A stretch of 64,000 nucleotides of DNA from Pseudomonas fulva (GCF_023517795.1 NZ_CP082928.1:2232001-2296000), one strand, 5' to 3'. Positions 48,068-59,299 are shown, numbered from the stretch's first letter. Made by a program: numbers and translations. Notes: generated from the letters alone by a model not told the origin.

Positions 48068-49168
48068 ATGTCGACCTGCCATTCCCCCGCCGAACTCGAA
48101 GCCCGCCTGCGCCTGCATTGCCTGCCGGAACTGGGGCCCAGGCGTTTCCGGAAATTGCTCAGCGCCTTCGACAGCGCTTCGGCTGCCTTGAGTGCGCCCG
48201 CCAGCGCCTGGCGTTCGCTCGGTTTGCCGCTGGCCTGTAGCGAGGCACGCCGTAGCCCCGAGATTCGTGAGCGGGCGCGCCTGGCCCTCGAATGGCTGCA
48301 AGTGCCTGGTCAGCAGTTGGTGATGTGGGACGAGCCGGGGTATCCCGCCTTGCTGGCAGAACTCTGCGATGCGCCGCCGCTGCTGTTCGTGGCCGGCGAC
48401 CCTACGCTGCTGGAGCGCCCGCAGCTGGCCATGGTCGGCAGTCGACGCGCCTCCAGGCCGGGCCTGGATACCGCGCACAGCTTCGCCCGCAGCCTGGCGC
48501 GTGGCGGTTTCGTGGTCACCAGCGGGCTGGCCCTGGGCATCGACGGCGCCGCCCATCAGGGCGCCCTGGATGGCGGCGGGCACACCGTGGCCGTACTCGG
48601 CACCGGCCTGCAGTGCCTGTACCCGGCGCGCCACACGCGCCTGGCCCGGGATATTGTCGAGCGCGGCGGGGCGCTGGTGTCCGAGCTGCCGCTGGACAGC
48701 CCGCCCCAGGCGGCCAACTTCCCCCGCCGCAACCGCATCATTTCCGGCCTGTCGCTGGGCGTGCTGGTGGTCGAGGCCAGCCCGTCCAGCGGCTCGCTGA
48801 TCACCGCGCGTCTGGCCGCCGAGCAAGGCCGTGAGGTGTACGCGATCCCTGGCTCCATCCACCATCCGGGCGCCAAGGGCTGCCACCAGCTGATCCGCGA
48901 TGGCGCAACGCTGGTGGAAAGCATCGAGCATATTCTCGAAGCGCTGCGCGGTTGGCAGCAGGTACCGGCGGCGGAACAGGCCGACGTCGAGTCGCCTACT
49001 GTCGCGCACCCCTTGCTGGCCTTGTTGTATGCCGCCCCCCATAGCAGCGAAGCCCTGGCCCATGCCGCCGGCTGGCCGTTGCCGGAGGTGCTGGCGGCGC
49101 TGACCGAGCTGGAACTCGATGGGCGGGTCGCCTGCGAAGCCGGGCTTTGGGTGGGCCGCAAGCCGTAA
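48068..49168 (+). CDS. dprA: DNA-processing protein DprA (Smf)
   Basis: The product has 366 residues. After an N-terminal SAM-like region comes the Rossmann core of the family: [30 protein letters not shown], and [17 protein letters not shown]-terminal winged-helix (about residues 300-366) is present. DprA protects incoming single-stranded DNA and loads RecA during natural transformation. It lies upstream of tsaC, and the pair is conserved in pseudomonads. Confidence 0.95.
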   Translation: MSTCHSPAELEARLRLHCLPELGPRRFRKLLSAFDSASAALSAPASAWRSLGLPLACSEARRSPEIRERARLALEWLQVPGQQLVMWDEPGYPALLAELCDAPPLLFVAGDPTLLERPQLAMVGSRRASRPGLDTAHSFARSLARGGFVVTSGLALGIDGAAHQGALDGGGHTVAVLGTGLQCLYPARHTRLARDIVERGGALVSELPLDSPPQAANFPRRNRIISGLSLGVLVVEASPSSGSLITARLAAEQGREVYAIPGSIHHPGAKGCHQLIRDGATLVESIEHILEALRGWQQVPAAEQADVESPTVAHPLLALLYAAPHSSEALAHAAGWPLPEVLAALTELELDGRVACEAGLWVGRKP

Positions 49169-49203
49169 TACACTGCGCCCAGTGTTTTTCGGCGGAGGTA
49201 TGC

Positions 49204-49761
49204 ATGGTCACCAGTTGGCAGGTTCAGCAGGCAGCGCGCGTGGTGCGTGCCGGTGGTGTGATCGCCTACCCGACCGAGGCGGTCTGGGGGCTGGGGTGCG
49301 ACCCCTGGGACGAGATGGCCGTGGATCGGCTATTGGCCCTGAAGGAACGGCCCGTGCACAAGGGGCTGATCCTGGTGGCCGATACCATTCGCCAGTTCGA
49401 CTTTCTGCTCGACGACCTGCCCGAGGTCTGGCAGGACCGCCTGGCCAGCACCTGGCCAGGCCCGAATACCTGGCTGGTGCCGCATCAGGATCGCCTGCCG
49501 CAGTGGATCACCGGCCAGCACGATACCGTGGCCCTGCGGGTCAGCGACCACCCACGGGTGCGTGAACTCTGTGCGCTGACCGGCCCGCTGGTGTCGACCT
49601 CGGCCAACCCTGCCGGTCGACCGGCGGCGCGCTCGCGGTTGCGGGTCGAGCAGTATTTCCCGAGGCAATTGGATGCGGTGCTGGGTGGCGCCCTGGGCGG
49701 ACGGCGCAATCCGAGCGTGATTAGGGATCTGGTGACCGGCGACGTGCGCCGGCCTGCCTGA
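49204..49761 (+). CDS. tsaC: L-threonylcarbamoyladenylate synthase TsaC (YrdC/RimN)
   Basis: The ATG at 49204 with GGAGG upstream gives 185 residues. The YrdC fold is recognised by [18 protein letters not shown] near the N-terminus, the basic [13 protein letters not shown] segment that binds [14 protein letters not shown], and the late VSTSANPAG. TsaC makes threonylcarbamoyl-AMP for the universal t6A37 tRNA modification. It is downstream of dprA. Confidence 0.95.
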   Translation: MVTSWQVQQAARVVRAGGVIAYPTEAVWGLGCDPWDEMAVDRLLALKERPVHKGLILVADTIRQFDFLLDDLPEVWQDRLASTWPGPNTWLVPHQDRLPQWITGQHDTVALRVSDHPRVRELCALTGPLVSTSANPAGRPAARSRLRVEQYFPRQLDAVLGGALGGRRNPSVIRDLVTGDVRRPA

Positions 49762-49814
49762 CGCTTGAAGGCAAAAGCGGTCGGTCGTGCTGCGATTTCA
49801 AACCTGCTCATATT

Positions 49815-49890
49815 GGTGGGCTGAAGCGGATCGCCGCCCGGCCCACCCTACGAGGCTGGCACGATCTGTAGGGTGGGCTTTAGCCCACCA
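49815..49890. repeat. Nested palindromic repeat downstream of tsaC
   Basis: Outer arms TGGTGGGCT (49815-49823) and AGCCCACCA (49882-49890) enclose inner arms CCCACCCTAC (49842-49851) and GTAGGGTGGG (49868-49877), all exact complements. A further palindrome CCCACGCAGAGCGTGGG sits at 49973-49989. The 244-base gap between tsaC and qor is thus made mostly of repeats. It carries no gene. Confidence 0.75.
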
Positions 49891-50005
49891 CTGCAAATGG
49901 CCGCTCCCGCCACTTTCCGGCCATAGAGACAGACCTCCAAAACGAAGGCAGCCGATCAGAGTGTTGATCGTTCCCACGCAGAGCGTGGGCATCATCGGTA
50001 AAAGC

Positions 50006-50983
50006 TTACGGCAACAGAATCGTCGAGCCCGTGGTCTTGCGCTCGCTGAGCATCGTCTGGGCGGTGGCGGCTTCGCTCAGCGGATAACGCCCGGCGATTT
50101 CCGCACTGAGCTTGCCTTTGGCGATCATGCCGAACAGTTCGTCGGCCATCTTCTGCAGGTTTTCCGCCGTGTTGGCATAGCTGGCCAGGGTTGGGCGGGT
50201 GACGTACAGCGAGCCCTTTTGCGCCAGGATACCGAGGTTGACGCCGGTGACCGCGCCCGAGGCGTTGCCGAAGCTGACCAGCAGGCCGCGCGGCGCTACG
50301 CAGTCGAGCGAGGTTTCCCAGGTGTCCTTGCCGACGCCGTCATAGACCACCGGGCACTTCTTGCCGTCGGTCAGTTCCAGCACGCGCTGGGCGACGTTCT
50401 CGTGGCTGTAGTCGATGGTTGCCCAGGCACCCTGCTGCAGGGCGCGCTCGGCCTTTTTCGCCGAACTCACCGTACCGATCAGCTTGACGCCCAGGGCCTT
50501 GGCCCACTGGCAGGCGAAGGAACCGACGCCGCCGGCAGCGGCATGGAACAGGATGATGTCGCCGCTTTTCAGCTCGGCGGTCTGGCGCAGCAGGTACTGC
50601 ACGGTCAGGCCCTTGAGCATCACCGCGGCGGCCTGCTCGAAGCTGATGGCATCGGGCAGCTTGACCAGCTTCTCCGCCGGCAGCACGTGCAGCTCGCTGT
50701 AGCCGCCCAGGGGGCCGGTGGCATAGGCGACGCGGTCACCGACCTGCAGACCCTTGACTTCCGAACCGATGGCGTCGACGAAACCGGCGCCTTCGGTGCC
50801 CAGGCTCGACGGTAGCGAGGGCGGGGCGTATAGGCCGCTGCGGAAGTAGGTGTCGATGAAGTTGAGGCCGATGGCCTGGTTGTGCACACGCACCTCGTGG
50901 GGGCCGGGGGCGGCGGGCTGGTAGTCGATGTATTCGAGTACCTCGGGGCCACCGTGGCGGCTGAACTGGATGCGTTTGGCCAT
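50006..50983 (-). CDS. qor: Quinone oxidoreductase (zinc-independent medium-chain dehydrogenase, NADPH)
   Basis: The ATG at 50983 gives 325 residues starting MAKRIQFSRHGGPEVLEYID. The MDR fold lacks the structural zinc cysteines of alcohol dehydrogenases. The NADPH-binding motif is AAAGGVGSFACQWAKALG, and the family signature NFIDTYFRSGLY is near residue 42. It reduces quinones by single-electron transfer in E. coli Qor. It is divergent from hemF, the order found in P. aeruginosa. Confidence 0.94.
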   Translation of the reverse strand: MAKRIQFSRHGGPEVLEYIDYQPAAPGPHEVRVHNQAIGLNFIDTYFRSGLYAPPSLPSSLGTEGAGFVDAIGSEVKGLQVGDRVAYATGPLGGYSELHVLPAEKLVKLPDAISFEQAAAVMLKGLTVQYLLRQTAELKSGDIILFHAAAGGVGSFACQWAKALGVKLIGTVSSAKKAERALQQGAWATIDYSHENVAQRVLELTDGKKCPVVYDGVGKDTWETSLDCVAPRGLLVSFGNASGAVTGVNLGILAQKGSLYVTRPTLASYANTAENLQKMADELFGMIAKGKLSAEIAGRYPLSEAATAQTMLSERKTTGSTILLP

Positions 50984-51017
50984 CGTCTTGCTCCTGCATG
51001 GGGATGAATGCAATTGA

Positions 51018-52076
<1,059 letters not shown>

Positions 52077-52134
52077 AGCGCGGCGGCAAAAGCTTCAGTC
52101 TTGCCGCCTTTGGCTTCTACGCGCGGAAATGTTC

Positions 52135-52959
52135 ATGGATCGCTACGGTGTATTCGGCAACCCCATCGGCCACAGCAAGTCGCCGCTGATCCACCGGCTG
52201 TTCGCCGAGCAGACCGGTCAGCAGCTCAGCTACGAGGCGCTGCTGGCGCCGCTGGAGGATTTCGAGGGCTATGCCCGCGCTTTCTTCGCCCAGGGCCGTG
52301 GCGGCAACGTCACCGTGCCGTTCAAGGAACAGGCCTTCACCCTGGCCGACAGCCTGACCGAGCGCGCCCGCCGCGCCGGTGCGGTGAATACCCTGAAGAA
52401 ACTCGACGACGGCAGCCTGCTTGGTGACAACACCGATGGCGCCGGCCTGGTGCGCGATCTGACCGTGAATGCCGGCATCGCGCTGCGTGGCAAACGCATC
52501 CTGCTGCTCGGCGCCGGTGGCGCGGTACGTGGTATTCTCGAGCCCTTCCTGGCCGAGCAGCCGCAGAGCCTGGTGATCGCCAACCGCACGGTCGACAAGG
52601 CCGAGCAGCTGGCCCGCCAGTTCGCCGACCTCGGCCCGGTGGTGGCCAGCGGCTTCGACTGGATCGACGCGCCGGTGGACCTGATCGTCAATGGCACCTC
52701 GGCCAGTCTGGCCGGCGAGCTGCCGCCGATCTCCGCCAGCCTGATCCAGCCCGGCCACACCTGCTGCTACGACATGATGTACGGCGCCGGCCCCACGGCG
52801 TTCAATCGCTGGGCCGCGGAGCAGGGCGCTGCACGTACCCTCGATGGCCTCGGCATGCTGGTCGAGCAGGCCGTGGAGGCCTTCCACCTGTGGCGCGGCG
52901 TGCGCCCGGACAGCGCCCCGGTGCTCGCCGAGTTGCGTCGGCAGCTGGCGGCCGGCTGA
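52135..52959 (+). CDS. aroE: Shikimate 5-dehydrogenase
   Basis: I use the ATG at 52135 because it lies six bases after GCGGAA and gives 274 residues, the length I recall for the P. aeruginosa enzyme; an in-frame ATG at 52129 would add two residues. The N-terminal substrate site is [12 protein letters not shown], then [10 protein letters not shown] with catalytic Lys and NTDGAGL with catalytic Asp. The NADP-binding loop is [11 protein letters not shown]. The enzyme reduces 3-dehydroshikimate in aromatic amino acid synthesis. Confidence 0.97.
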   Translation: MDRYGVFGNPIGHSKSPLIHRLFAEQTGQQLSYEALLAPLEDFEGYARAFFAQGRGGNVTVPFKEQAFTLADSLTERARRAGAVNTLKKLDDGSLLGDNTDGAGLVRDLTVNAGIALRGKRILLLGAGGAVRGILEPFLAEQPQSLVIANRTVDKAEQLARQFADLGPVVASGFDWIDAPVDLIVNGTSASLAGELPPISASLIQPGHTCCYDMMYGAGPTAFNRWAAEQGAARTLDGLGMLVEQAVEAFHLWRGVRPDSAPVLAELRRQLAAG

Positions 52960-53041
52960 TCCTGGCCCCAGGGCTGTGCCGAATTCGTCAGCGCCGTGGG
53001 GCAAAGCGATCAAGCCAGTGGGCGCTGGCAGCGCCAGTGTG

Positions 53042-53068
53042 TAAGGTCGGTAGATGCCACCGACCTTA
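53042..53068. terminator. Perfect inverted repeat between aroE and the Ldh-family gene
   Basis: TAAGGTCGGT (53042-53051) and ACCGACCTTA (53059-53068) pair exactly around a seven-base loop. No T-run follows. It sits 83 bases past the aroE stop and 22 bases before the next start, so it could be an aroE 3' hairpin or an operator for the downstream gene. Confidence 0.5.
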
Positions 53069-53089
53069 TCATCGCCACAGGAGCCCACG

Positions 53090-54094
53090 ATGATTCGACT
53101 GACCCTGGACGAAGCCCGCAGCTTGTCCCTGTCCATCCTGCGCCATGCCGGTTTCAGCGAGGCCCAGGCCCAGGCGGTGACCGCCACCGTGGTGGCCGGC
53201 GAGCGCGACGGCTGCGCCTCCCATGGTCTGTACCGCGTGCTGGGCTGCGTCAGCTCGCTGAAGGCCGGCAAGGTGGTCGCCGATGCCGAGCCGGAAGTGA
53301 TCGACCAGGCGCCGGCCATCGTGCGTGTGGATGCCCGCGGCGGTTTCTCGCAACTGGCCTTCCAGGCCGGGTTGCCGGTGCTGGCCGAGAAGGCCAAAGG
53401 CAATGGCATCGCCGCCCTGGCGATCAACCGCTGTGTGCATTTCTCCGCCCTGTGGGTGGAAATCGAGCAGCTCACCGAGCTCGGCCTCGTCGCCCTGGCC
53501 TGCAATCCCAGCCACGCATGGGTGGCGCCGGCTGGCGGCAGCAAACCGATCTTCGGCACCAACCCCATCGCCTTCGGCTGGCCGCGTGCCGGCAAGCAGC
53601 CGTTCATCTTCGACTTCGCCACCAGCGCCATCGCCCGCGGCGATATCGAGCTGCACCGCCGTGCCGGCAAGGCCATTCCCGAAGGCTGGGGTATCGATGC
53701 CGACGGCCAGCCGAGCACCAGTGCCGAGGCGGTGATGAACGGCGCCATGCTGACCTTTGGCGGCCACAAGGGTTCGGCGCTGGCGGCCATGGTGGAGTTG
53801 ATCGCCGGGCCGCTGATCGGCGACCTGACCAGCGCCGAGTCGCTGGCCTACGACGCCGGCAGCAAGTCCTCGCCGTATCACGGCGAGCTGATCATCGCCC
53901 TGGACCCGCAGCGCTTTCTCGGCGCCGCGACCGACCAGCACCTGGCCCGGGCCGAGGCGCTGTTCGACGGCATCGAAGGGCAGGGCGCGCGGCTGCCCTC
54001 CCAGCGTCGCTACGATGCCCGGGAACGCAGCCTGGCCGACGGCGTGCAGATTCCCCAGGCGCTCTACGACGACCTTAAGGCGCTGCTCAGTTGA
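53090..54094 (+). CDS. Ldh/DpkA-family NAD(P)H-dependent oxidoreductase
   Basis: The ATG at 53090 gives 334 residues. The malate/L-lactate dehydrogenase-2 family fold is evident: AGERDGCASHGLYRV with the catalytic His, RCVHFSALW, FGTNPIAFGWPRAG and GGHKGSALAAMVELIAG. Pseudomonas members include delta1-piperideine-2-carboxylate reductase DpkA of lysine and proline catabolism, which this resembles, but the substrate cannot be settled from sequence. Its stop overlaps the convergent gene on the other strand by eight bases. Confidence 0.87.
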   Translation: MIRLTLDEARSLSLSILRHAGFSEAQAQAVTATVVAGERDGCASHGLYRVLGCVSSLKAGKVVADAEPEVIDQAPAIVRVDARGGFSQLAFQAGLPVLAEKAKGNGIAALAINRCVHFSALWVEIEQLTELGLVALACNPSHAWVAPAGGSKPIFGTNPIAFGWPRAGKQPFIFDFATSAIARGDIELHRRAGKAIPEGWGIDADGQPSTSAEAVMNGAMLTFGGHKGSALAAMVELIAGPLIGDLTSAESLAYDAGSKSSPYHGELIIALDPQRFLGAATDQHLARAEALFDGIEGQGARLPSQRRYDARERSLADGVQIPQALYDDLKALLS

Positions 54095-54611
54095 TGCTGT
54101 AGCCGCGCCCGCTGAGGCAGGCGCCTAGGGCGCGGCGGTAGGTGTCGGTGGCGCTGGCGGCCGGCGCACTGACTGCAGTAGCCGGATCGAAACCGCTCTG
54201 GCTGACCGCCCAGCTGTGGCATTCGTAGCGGTCGCGGGCCTGCAGGTCGGCGTTCTGGCCGCGGGCCGGATAGGCGATCACGTTGTAGTTGGCCGCAGGG
54301 GCCGCCACGGCTAGCGGCGGCGCCTCGACCACCACGTACTGCCGGCGGTCGGCGTTCCACATGTAGTAGGTGCCGGCCACCACGAAGTACAGCGCGCTGC
54401 CGATCCACAGTTCACGGGCATGGTCCGGCAGGCCATGGCCGTGCCGTGGTCCCGGCCCGCCCCAGCCCGGCCCGGGACCCCCGTGCCCGGGATAGCCACC
54501 AGGCCCCCCAGGGCCGCCACCTGGCCCGCCGGGCCCCGCCAGCGCATTCAGGGAAAGCGTTGCGAGCAACAGCGCGGCGATGGCGGAACGGGGAAGGCTT
54601 GCGTTCATCAT
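54087..54611 (-). CDS. Exported Gly/Pro-rich protein with DUF6515-like domain
   Basis: The 174-residue protein has a signal peptide ending near LNALAGPGG, then a Gly/Pro/His-rich stretch (about residues 26-60). A small domain follows with LYFVVAGTYYMWNADRRQYVVVE and RDRYECHSWAVSQSGFDP, features I associate with DUF6515-type proteins. Two cysteines (C in RYECHSW and GACLSGRGY) could form a disulphide. It is periplasmic or outer-membrane-associated, of unknown function. It overlaps the convergent upstream gene end by eight bases. Confidence 0.8.
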   Translation of the reverse strand: MMNASLPRSAIAALLLATLSLNALAGPGGPGGGPGGPGGYPGHGGPGPGWGGPGPRHGHGLPDHARELWIGSALYFVVAGTYYMWNADRRQYVVVEAPPLAVAAPAANYNVIAYPARGQNADLQARDRYECHSWAVSQSGFDPATAVSAPAASATDTYRRALGACLSGRGYSIN

Positions 54612-54731
54612 GGGGCTCCAGAGAAGACGATGACCCCGTCCGGATGGCGGGGCAGCGTCGATTATCGGGATGCCTGTGCAAGGTGCCGTCAGCTCGATGT
54701 AAAGGCGGTGTAAAGCCCTGAGCCACGTTCT

Positions 54732-56390
54732 TTACGGCTGTGGATAACTGCGCGGCGTATACACCCACTCGCCGTCGTCGCCACGGGGGAAGCGCCGGGT
54801 CTGGCTGGAGCCGATGATCACCAGGGTGCGCATGTCGACCATCTCCGCCGTCAGCTCGCCGAGGCTGAGTACCCGCAGCGCCTCGGCCGGGCGGCCGATA
54901 TCGCGGCCGAGCACCACCACGGTATCGGGCGTGCGATGCATGCGGACGATTTCCAGGGCGCGGCCAAGCTGCCAGGGGCGGGCCTTGGAAATCGGGTTGT
55001 AGAAGGCCATGGCCAGATCGGCGGCACCCGCGTGGTCGAGGCGGTTTTCGATCACCGACCAGGGCTTGAGGTTGTCCGACAGGGAGATCAGGCAGAAGTC
55101 ATGGCCCAGCGGCGCGCCGGCCTTGGCGGCAGTGGCCAGGGCCGCGGAGACGCCGGGCAGAATCTGCAGCTCGACGGCATGCCAGTCGGCGGGCGCCTCG
55201 GCCTCTTGCAGGGCTTCCAGCACCGCCGCCGCCATGGCGAACACGCCGGGGTCGCCGGAGGAGATCACCACCACGCGGCGACCGCCGGCGGCCAGCTCGA
55301 AGGCGTGGCGGGCGCGTTGCAGCTCCTCGCGGTTGTCGCTGCTATGGCGAACCTGTTCCGGGCGTAGCGGCTCGGCCATCTTCACGTAGGTTTCGTAGCC
55401 GAGCAGGTCTTCGGCTTCATCCAGGGCGCGGCGTACCGCGGGGGTCATATGTTCGGCCGCGCCGGGGCCCAGGCCGATCACGCTCAGCCGCCCCCGTGGA
55501 CGGCCGATGGCTCGGGCGGCTTCAGGCGACGCGGCCTGCAGCAGTTGCAGGTTTTCGCTGCGCTGCAGTTGCGGCGGCAGAGCATCCTCAGCGCCGATAA
55601 AACGGAGCGGCACGGCAAGATCGCTGGCGACCTGGGCCAGGTGCTTGTCGGTCATCAGCGTTGGCGGCGCGAGCAGGGCAGCGAGGGATTTCTGCGCCAG
55701 GCCGGCCTGTTCGAACGCCTGGCCGATTCGCGCGGCGAGATCGTCCGCGCTGTCGACCAGGGCCAGCAGCGTACGTGGATGAATCAGCAGTTCGTCCGGC
55801 CGCGCTGGGCGTTGCAAGGGGGTGATATGCAGGGTGCGCCCGGCATTCTCGGCCATCGGCAGCTTGCTCCGATCCAGCCAGGGTGCGTCACCCTCGATGC
55901 CCAGGCGCTCACCGCCGAGCAGGTCGGAGACGAAGCGTTTGCCCTGTTCGATATCGGCCAGCACGTAGCCGCTCGGCGGGTCGAGCAGGCAGGTGCCGAA
56001 GCGCAGTTCGCCGCTGGTGGTGATCGCCGCGCTGACCTGCAGCGCAGTGGCCATCTCCCGGGCCATGCGGTTGACCCCAGCGAGGCCGCCGAGCAGCGGC
56101 ACCACCGCGCTGCCGTCCTCGGCCACCGCCAGCACCGGCGGCTCGGCGCCCTTGCTGGCGAGCAGCGGCGCCAGGCTGCGGATGACGATGCCGGCGGCGC
56201 ACAGGGCGATGATCGGCGCGTTGCTGCGGTACAGGCTGCGCAGGGTGTCGCCGAAGTCGTCATAGGCCTGATCGGCTTCGACCCGTCCACTCAGGCCGTG
56301 GATCACTGCCTGTGGATAAAGCGCCTGGATGCGCCGGGCGGTGGCCAGCGCGGAGGGGCCGAGAATGACGATGGCAGGGGAAACAGTCAT
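54732..56390 (-). CDS. cobJ: CbiG/CobE-CobJ fusion: precorrin-3B C17-methyltransferase
   Basis: The ATG at 56390 (MTVSPAIVILGPSALATARR) gives 552 residues. Residues about 1-130 are the CbiG N-terminal domain (IALCAAGIVIRSLAPLL, PLLGGLAGVNRMA), and residues about 205-285 resemble CobE/CbiG-C. The C-terminal half from about 305 is a CobJ tetrapyrrole methylase (VIGLGPGAAEHMTPAVRRAL, SSGDPGVFAMAAAV, LPGVSAALATAAKAGAPLGHDF). CobJ methylates C17 and contracts the corrin ring. A similar fusion occurs in P. aeruginosa. It is last in the leftward cobG-cobH-cobI-cobJ unit. A DnaA box is inside at 56311-56319. Confidence 0.92.
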   Translation of the reverse strand: MTVSPAIVILGPSALATARRIQALYPQAVIHGLSGRVEADQAYDDFGDTLRSLYRSNAPIIALCAAGIVIRSLAPLLASKGAEPPVLAVAEDGSAVVPLLGGLAGVNRMAREMATALQVSAAITTSGELRFGTCLLDPPSGYVLADIEQGKRFVSDLLGGERLGIEGDAPWLDRSKLPMAENAGRTLHITPLQRPARPDELLIHPRTLLALVDSADDLAARIGQAFEQAGLAQKSLAALLAPPTLMTDKHLAQVASDLAVPLRFIGAEDALPPQLQRSENLQLLQAASPEAARAIGRPRGRLSVIGLGPGAAEHMTPAVRRALDEAEDLLGYETYVKMAEPLRPEQVRHSSDNREELQRARHAFELAAGGRRVVVISSGDPGVFAMAAAVLEALQEAEAPADWHAVELQILPGVSAALATAAKAGAPLGHDFCLISLSDNLKPWSVIENRLDHAGAADLAMAFYNPISKARPWQLGRALEIVRMHRTPDTVVVLGRDIGRPAEALRVLSLGELTAEMVDMRTLVIIGSSQTRRFPRGDDGEWVYTPRSYPQP

Positions 56391-56427
56391 GGCGATTCCA
56401 GATTCAACGTGCAGGAGAGGGCGCGGC

Positions 56428-57204
56428 TCAGCCACGCCACTGTTCGCCCGGCACCACGATCATCGAAAAATACGGCGAGGCCATCGGCTCGACTTCGTCG
56501 AGCGGCACGATGCGCTGGTTGGCCATGGTCGCGCGCTCCACGTAATGGGCGCGGTCGTGCAGGCCGAGGTCCTGCAGCACGCGGCGCACCTTCTCGAAGT
56601 TGCGGCCGAGCTTCATCACCACGGCAGCTTCGGCGCCCTGCAGGCGCTCGCGCAGCTCGTCCTCGGGCAGCACGCCGGAGAGCACCGACAGGCTCTGGTT
56701 GCGGTACACCAGTGGCACGCCGAGCACCGCGGCGCTGCCGAGCATCGAGCAGACGCCGGGAATCACCTCGGCCTCGTAGCGCTCGGCCAGGCGGTCGTGC
56801 AGGTACATGTAGGAGCCGTAGAAGAACGGGTCGCCCTCGCAGATCACCGCCACGTCGCGGCCGGCGTCCAGGTGCTCGGCGATCTGCACCGCGCAGGTGT
56901 CGTAGAAGTCGCTGATCACGCCTTCGTAGGTCAGCGGCGGCTCGAGCTTCTCGGTGGTCACCGGGTAGACCAGCGGCAGGCGCTGCTGGGCTTCATCCAG
57001 ATGGGCCTCGATGATGCCGAAGGCATTGCCGCCCTGGCCGACGTTGGCCTTGGCCTTGGCCACGAAATAGCCGACCACGGGCGCCGCTTTCAGCAAGCGC
57101 AGGGCCTTGAGGGTGATCAGCTCCGGGTCGCCCGGGCCTACGCCCAGGCCGAGCAGGCGACCTTTGCCGGGGCGGCCCATGCCGGGGCGGTCCATACCGG
57201 TCAT
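56428..57204 (-). CDS. cobI: Precorrin-2 C20-methyltransferase
   Basis: The ATG at 57204 overlaps the cobH stop (ATGA) and gives 258 residues. Tetrapyrrole methylase motifs are [19 protein letters not shown] near the start, [19 protein letters not shown] in the middle, and the SAM-binding [19 protein letters not shown]. CobI makes precorrin-3A in the aerobic corrin route. It is followed by cobJ. Confidence 0.95.
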   Translation of the reverse strand: MTGMDRPGMGRPGKGRLLGLGVGPGDPELITLKALRLLKAAPVVGYFVAKAKANVGQGGNAFGIIEAHLDEAQQRLPLVYPVTTEKLEPPLTYEGVISDFYDTCAVQIAEHLDAGRDVAVICEGDPFFYGSYMYLHDRLAERYEAEVIPGVCSMLGSAAVLGVPLVYRNQSLSVLSGVLPEDELRERLQGAEAAVVMKLGRNFEKVRRVLQDLGLHDRAHYVERATMANQRIVPLDEVEPMASPYFSMIVVPGEQWRG

Positions 57205-57836
57205 CACTCGACCTCCGTGGCCAGGGCGTTGATCGCTGCCGCGGCCATGGCACTGCCGCCGCGGCGGCCCTGGACGATCACGTAGGGCACGGCATGCTCG
57301 GCGTAGGTGGCGGCGAGCAGGTCCTTGGATTCGGCGGCGCCGACGAAACCGACCGGGAAGCCGAGGATCAGCGCCGGCTTGGGCGCACCTGCGGCGAGCA
57401 TGTCGAGCAGGTAGAACAGCGCCGTCGGCGCATTGCCGATCACCACCACCGAGCCTTGCAGGTGCTCGCGCCAGTGTTCCAGGGCCACCGCCGAGCGGGT
57501 GTTGCCGAGCTGCTTGGCCAGCTCCGGTACGCCGGCATCGTTGAGGGTACAGATCACCGGGTTGGCGGCCTGCAGCCGTGCACGGGTCACGCCTTCGGCG
57601 ACCATGCGTGCGTCGCAGAGAATCGCCGCGCCCCTGGCCAGCGCTTCACGCCCGGCCGCGCCGGCACCCGGTGAGAAGCGCAGATCCTGCACCACATCGA
57701 CCATGCCGCAGGCGTGGATGACCCGCACCGCGAGCTTCTCCAGGTCAGCCGGAATGCCGCTCAGGTCGGCCTCGGCGCGGATGATGGCGAAGGAATTGCG
57801 ATAGATCTCCTGACCATCGCGGATGTAATCGGTCAT
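57204..57836 (-). CDS. cobH: Precorrin-8X methylmutase
   Basis: The 210-residue protein has the catalytic histidine segment [12 protein letters not shown] near residue 40 and family blocks [29 protein letters not shown] and [13 protein letters not shown]. CobH moves a methyl group from C11 to C12 to form hydrogenobyrinate. Four-base overlaps with cobG upstream and cobI downstream show tight translational coupling. Confidence 0.96.
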   Translation of the reverse strand: MTDYIRDGQEIYRNSFAIIRAEADLSGIPADLEKLAVRVIHACGMVDVVQDLRFSPGAGAAGREALARGAAILCDARMVAEGVTRARLQAANPVICTLNDAGVPELAKQLGNTRSAVALEHWREHLQGSVVVIGNAPTALFYLLDMLAAGAPKPALILGFPVGFVGAAESKDLLAATYAEHAVPYVIVQGRRGGSAMAAAAINALATEVE

Positions 57837-59188
57837 CGGGTGAAACTCCGGGTAGCGGTGAGCGAGGCCAGCAATTCGGCGGCCTCGTCAGGTGTCAGGT
57901 GGTGGCCCAGCAAGTGGCCGAAGCCGCTGCCGGGGGGCTGGCGGGCGAACAGGTCGTAACGACCCTCGGCCACCGCCAGCAAGGTGAAGGGCGCGCGATG
58001 GGCGGCGGCGCAGGAGCGGCTGCAGCCGGTGAGGTGAATGCCCGGCTGCTCGTTGCCAGCAGGGAGCAGTTCGGCCAGGCGCAGGGCATCGGCCTTGGTG
58101 TCGGCCAGGCCCTTGGCGCAACCGCTGGCGCCGGTGCAGGCGATGATGCGGGCCAACGGCGTGCTGGCATCGGCCAGCAGGCCCAGCCCATGCAGGCTGT
58201 GGATAACCCCATCGGCAGCCGCCTCGGCAACATTGGGCAGCAGCACGCTCTGCCAGGGCGTCAGGCGCAGGGCGCCATCGCCATGACGGCGGGCGAGATC
58301 CGCCAGGCCGAGCAGTTGCTCGGCCTCCAGCCGACCGAGCACGGTGGCGGCGCCGATATGCACGAGCCCCGGCTGGCGCTGCTTGTGGATACCGAGATGG
58401 GCATTGGCTTGCGCCGGGTTGCGGCGCCAGTCGCCTGCCGGCAGCAGTGCGTCTCCCAGCCGAGCCTGCAGACGCTGCAGCAGCTCGGCAGGCGAATGGA
58501 TTTCCAGCAAATGGCGCATGCGTGTCTGCTCGGGCGCAGCCAGCTCCAGAAACAGGTCGAGCAGGGCGATCACCAGCTTATGAGCCAGGGCTTGGGGCAC
58601 CACCGCCAGTGCGGGTGCATCTTCTGCCGTGACCGGCGGGCAACCGGCCAGGCCGAAGGCATAGCCGATGCCGTCATCGAGGGGCAGGGCGCTGAGCCAG
58701 ATATCGTGGGGGTGTTCGAGCATCGCCAGGCGTTCGCCGCCGTCGAGCAGCAGAGCGAACTTCGGCGACAGGGCATGCAGGCGCGGCGTGTTTTCCAGGG
58801 TGGCCAGCAGCTCGGCGGCCAGCGGCGAGATATCCACAGGCGCCAGCGGATCGACGCCGGCGGCCGGGCTGACCATCAGGTTGCGCACGTCATCGGCGCC
58901 GGGCGTGCTGGGGCCGAGGCCTGCATCCAGCAGCTCGCCGATCAGTGCATCTTCATTGCCCGCGCAAATCCCGCGAATCTGCAGATTGCCGCGGTTGGTG
59001 GCTTCGATCACCCCGCCAGCATGTTGCTGCGCGGCCCTGGCAATGCGCTCGGCCTGCTCGGCTTCGAGGCGCCCACCGGGCAGCTTGATGCGGCAGATAC
59101 CGCCATCCTTCGCCTGCACGATACGCAGCAACCCCGGACAGGCCGAGGGGCGAACAGCAGGGGTTGGAATGCGAAAAGCCTGTTTCAA
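57833..59188 (-). CDS. cobG: Precorrin-3B synthase (CobG)
   Basis: The 451-residue product has two nitrite/sulphite-reductase ferredoxin-like half domains (IEATNRGNLQIRG at about residues 60-72; LTPWQSVLLPN later). The [4Fe-4S]-sirohaem-type cysteine set is CTGASGCAKG and HLTGCSRSCA. CobG oxidises precorrin-3A using oxygen, which marks the aerobic pathway. It is first in the leftward cob unit and lies about 110 bases downstream of a cobalamin riboswitch. A perfect DnaA box is inside at 58198-58206. Confidence 0.94.
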   Translation of the reverse strand: MKQAFRIPTPAVRPSACPGLLRIVQAKDGGICRIKLPGGRLEAEQAERIARAAQQHAGGVIEATNRGNLQIRGICAGNEDALIGELLDAGLGPSTPGADDVRNLMVSPAAGVDPLAPVDISPLAAELLATLENTPRLHALSPKFALLLDGGERLAMLEHPHDIWLSALPLDDGIGYAFGLAGCPPVTAEDAPALAVVPQALAHKLVIALLDLFLELAAPEQTRMRHLLEIHSPAELLQRLQARLGDALLPAGDWRRNPAQANAHLGIHKQRQPGLVHIGAATVLGRLEAEQLLGLADLARRHGDGALRLTPWQSVLLPNVAEAAADGVIHSLHGLGLLADASTPLARIIACTGASGCAKGLADTKADALRLAELLPAGNEQPGIHLTGCSRSCAAAHRAPFTLLAVAEGRYDLFARQPPGSGFGHLLGHHLTPDEAAELLASLTATRSFTR

Positions 59189-59299
59189 CGGATCACCGGA
59201 GTCGGGTCACATGGGCATCCGTTCGAGGATAGGCCAGGGAAGGGTCAGCTTCTCTCACCGGGACACCCCGCCCGGTGTGGGCACATGCGACTGAATCGG

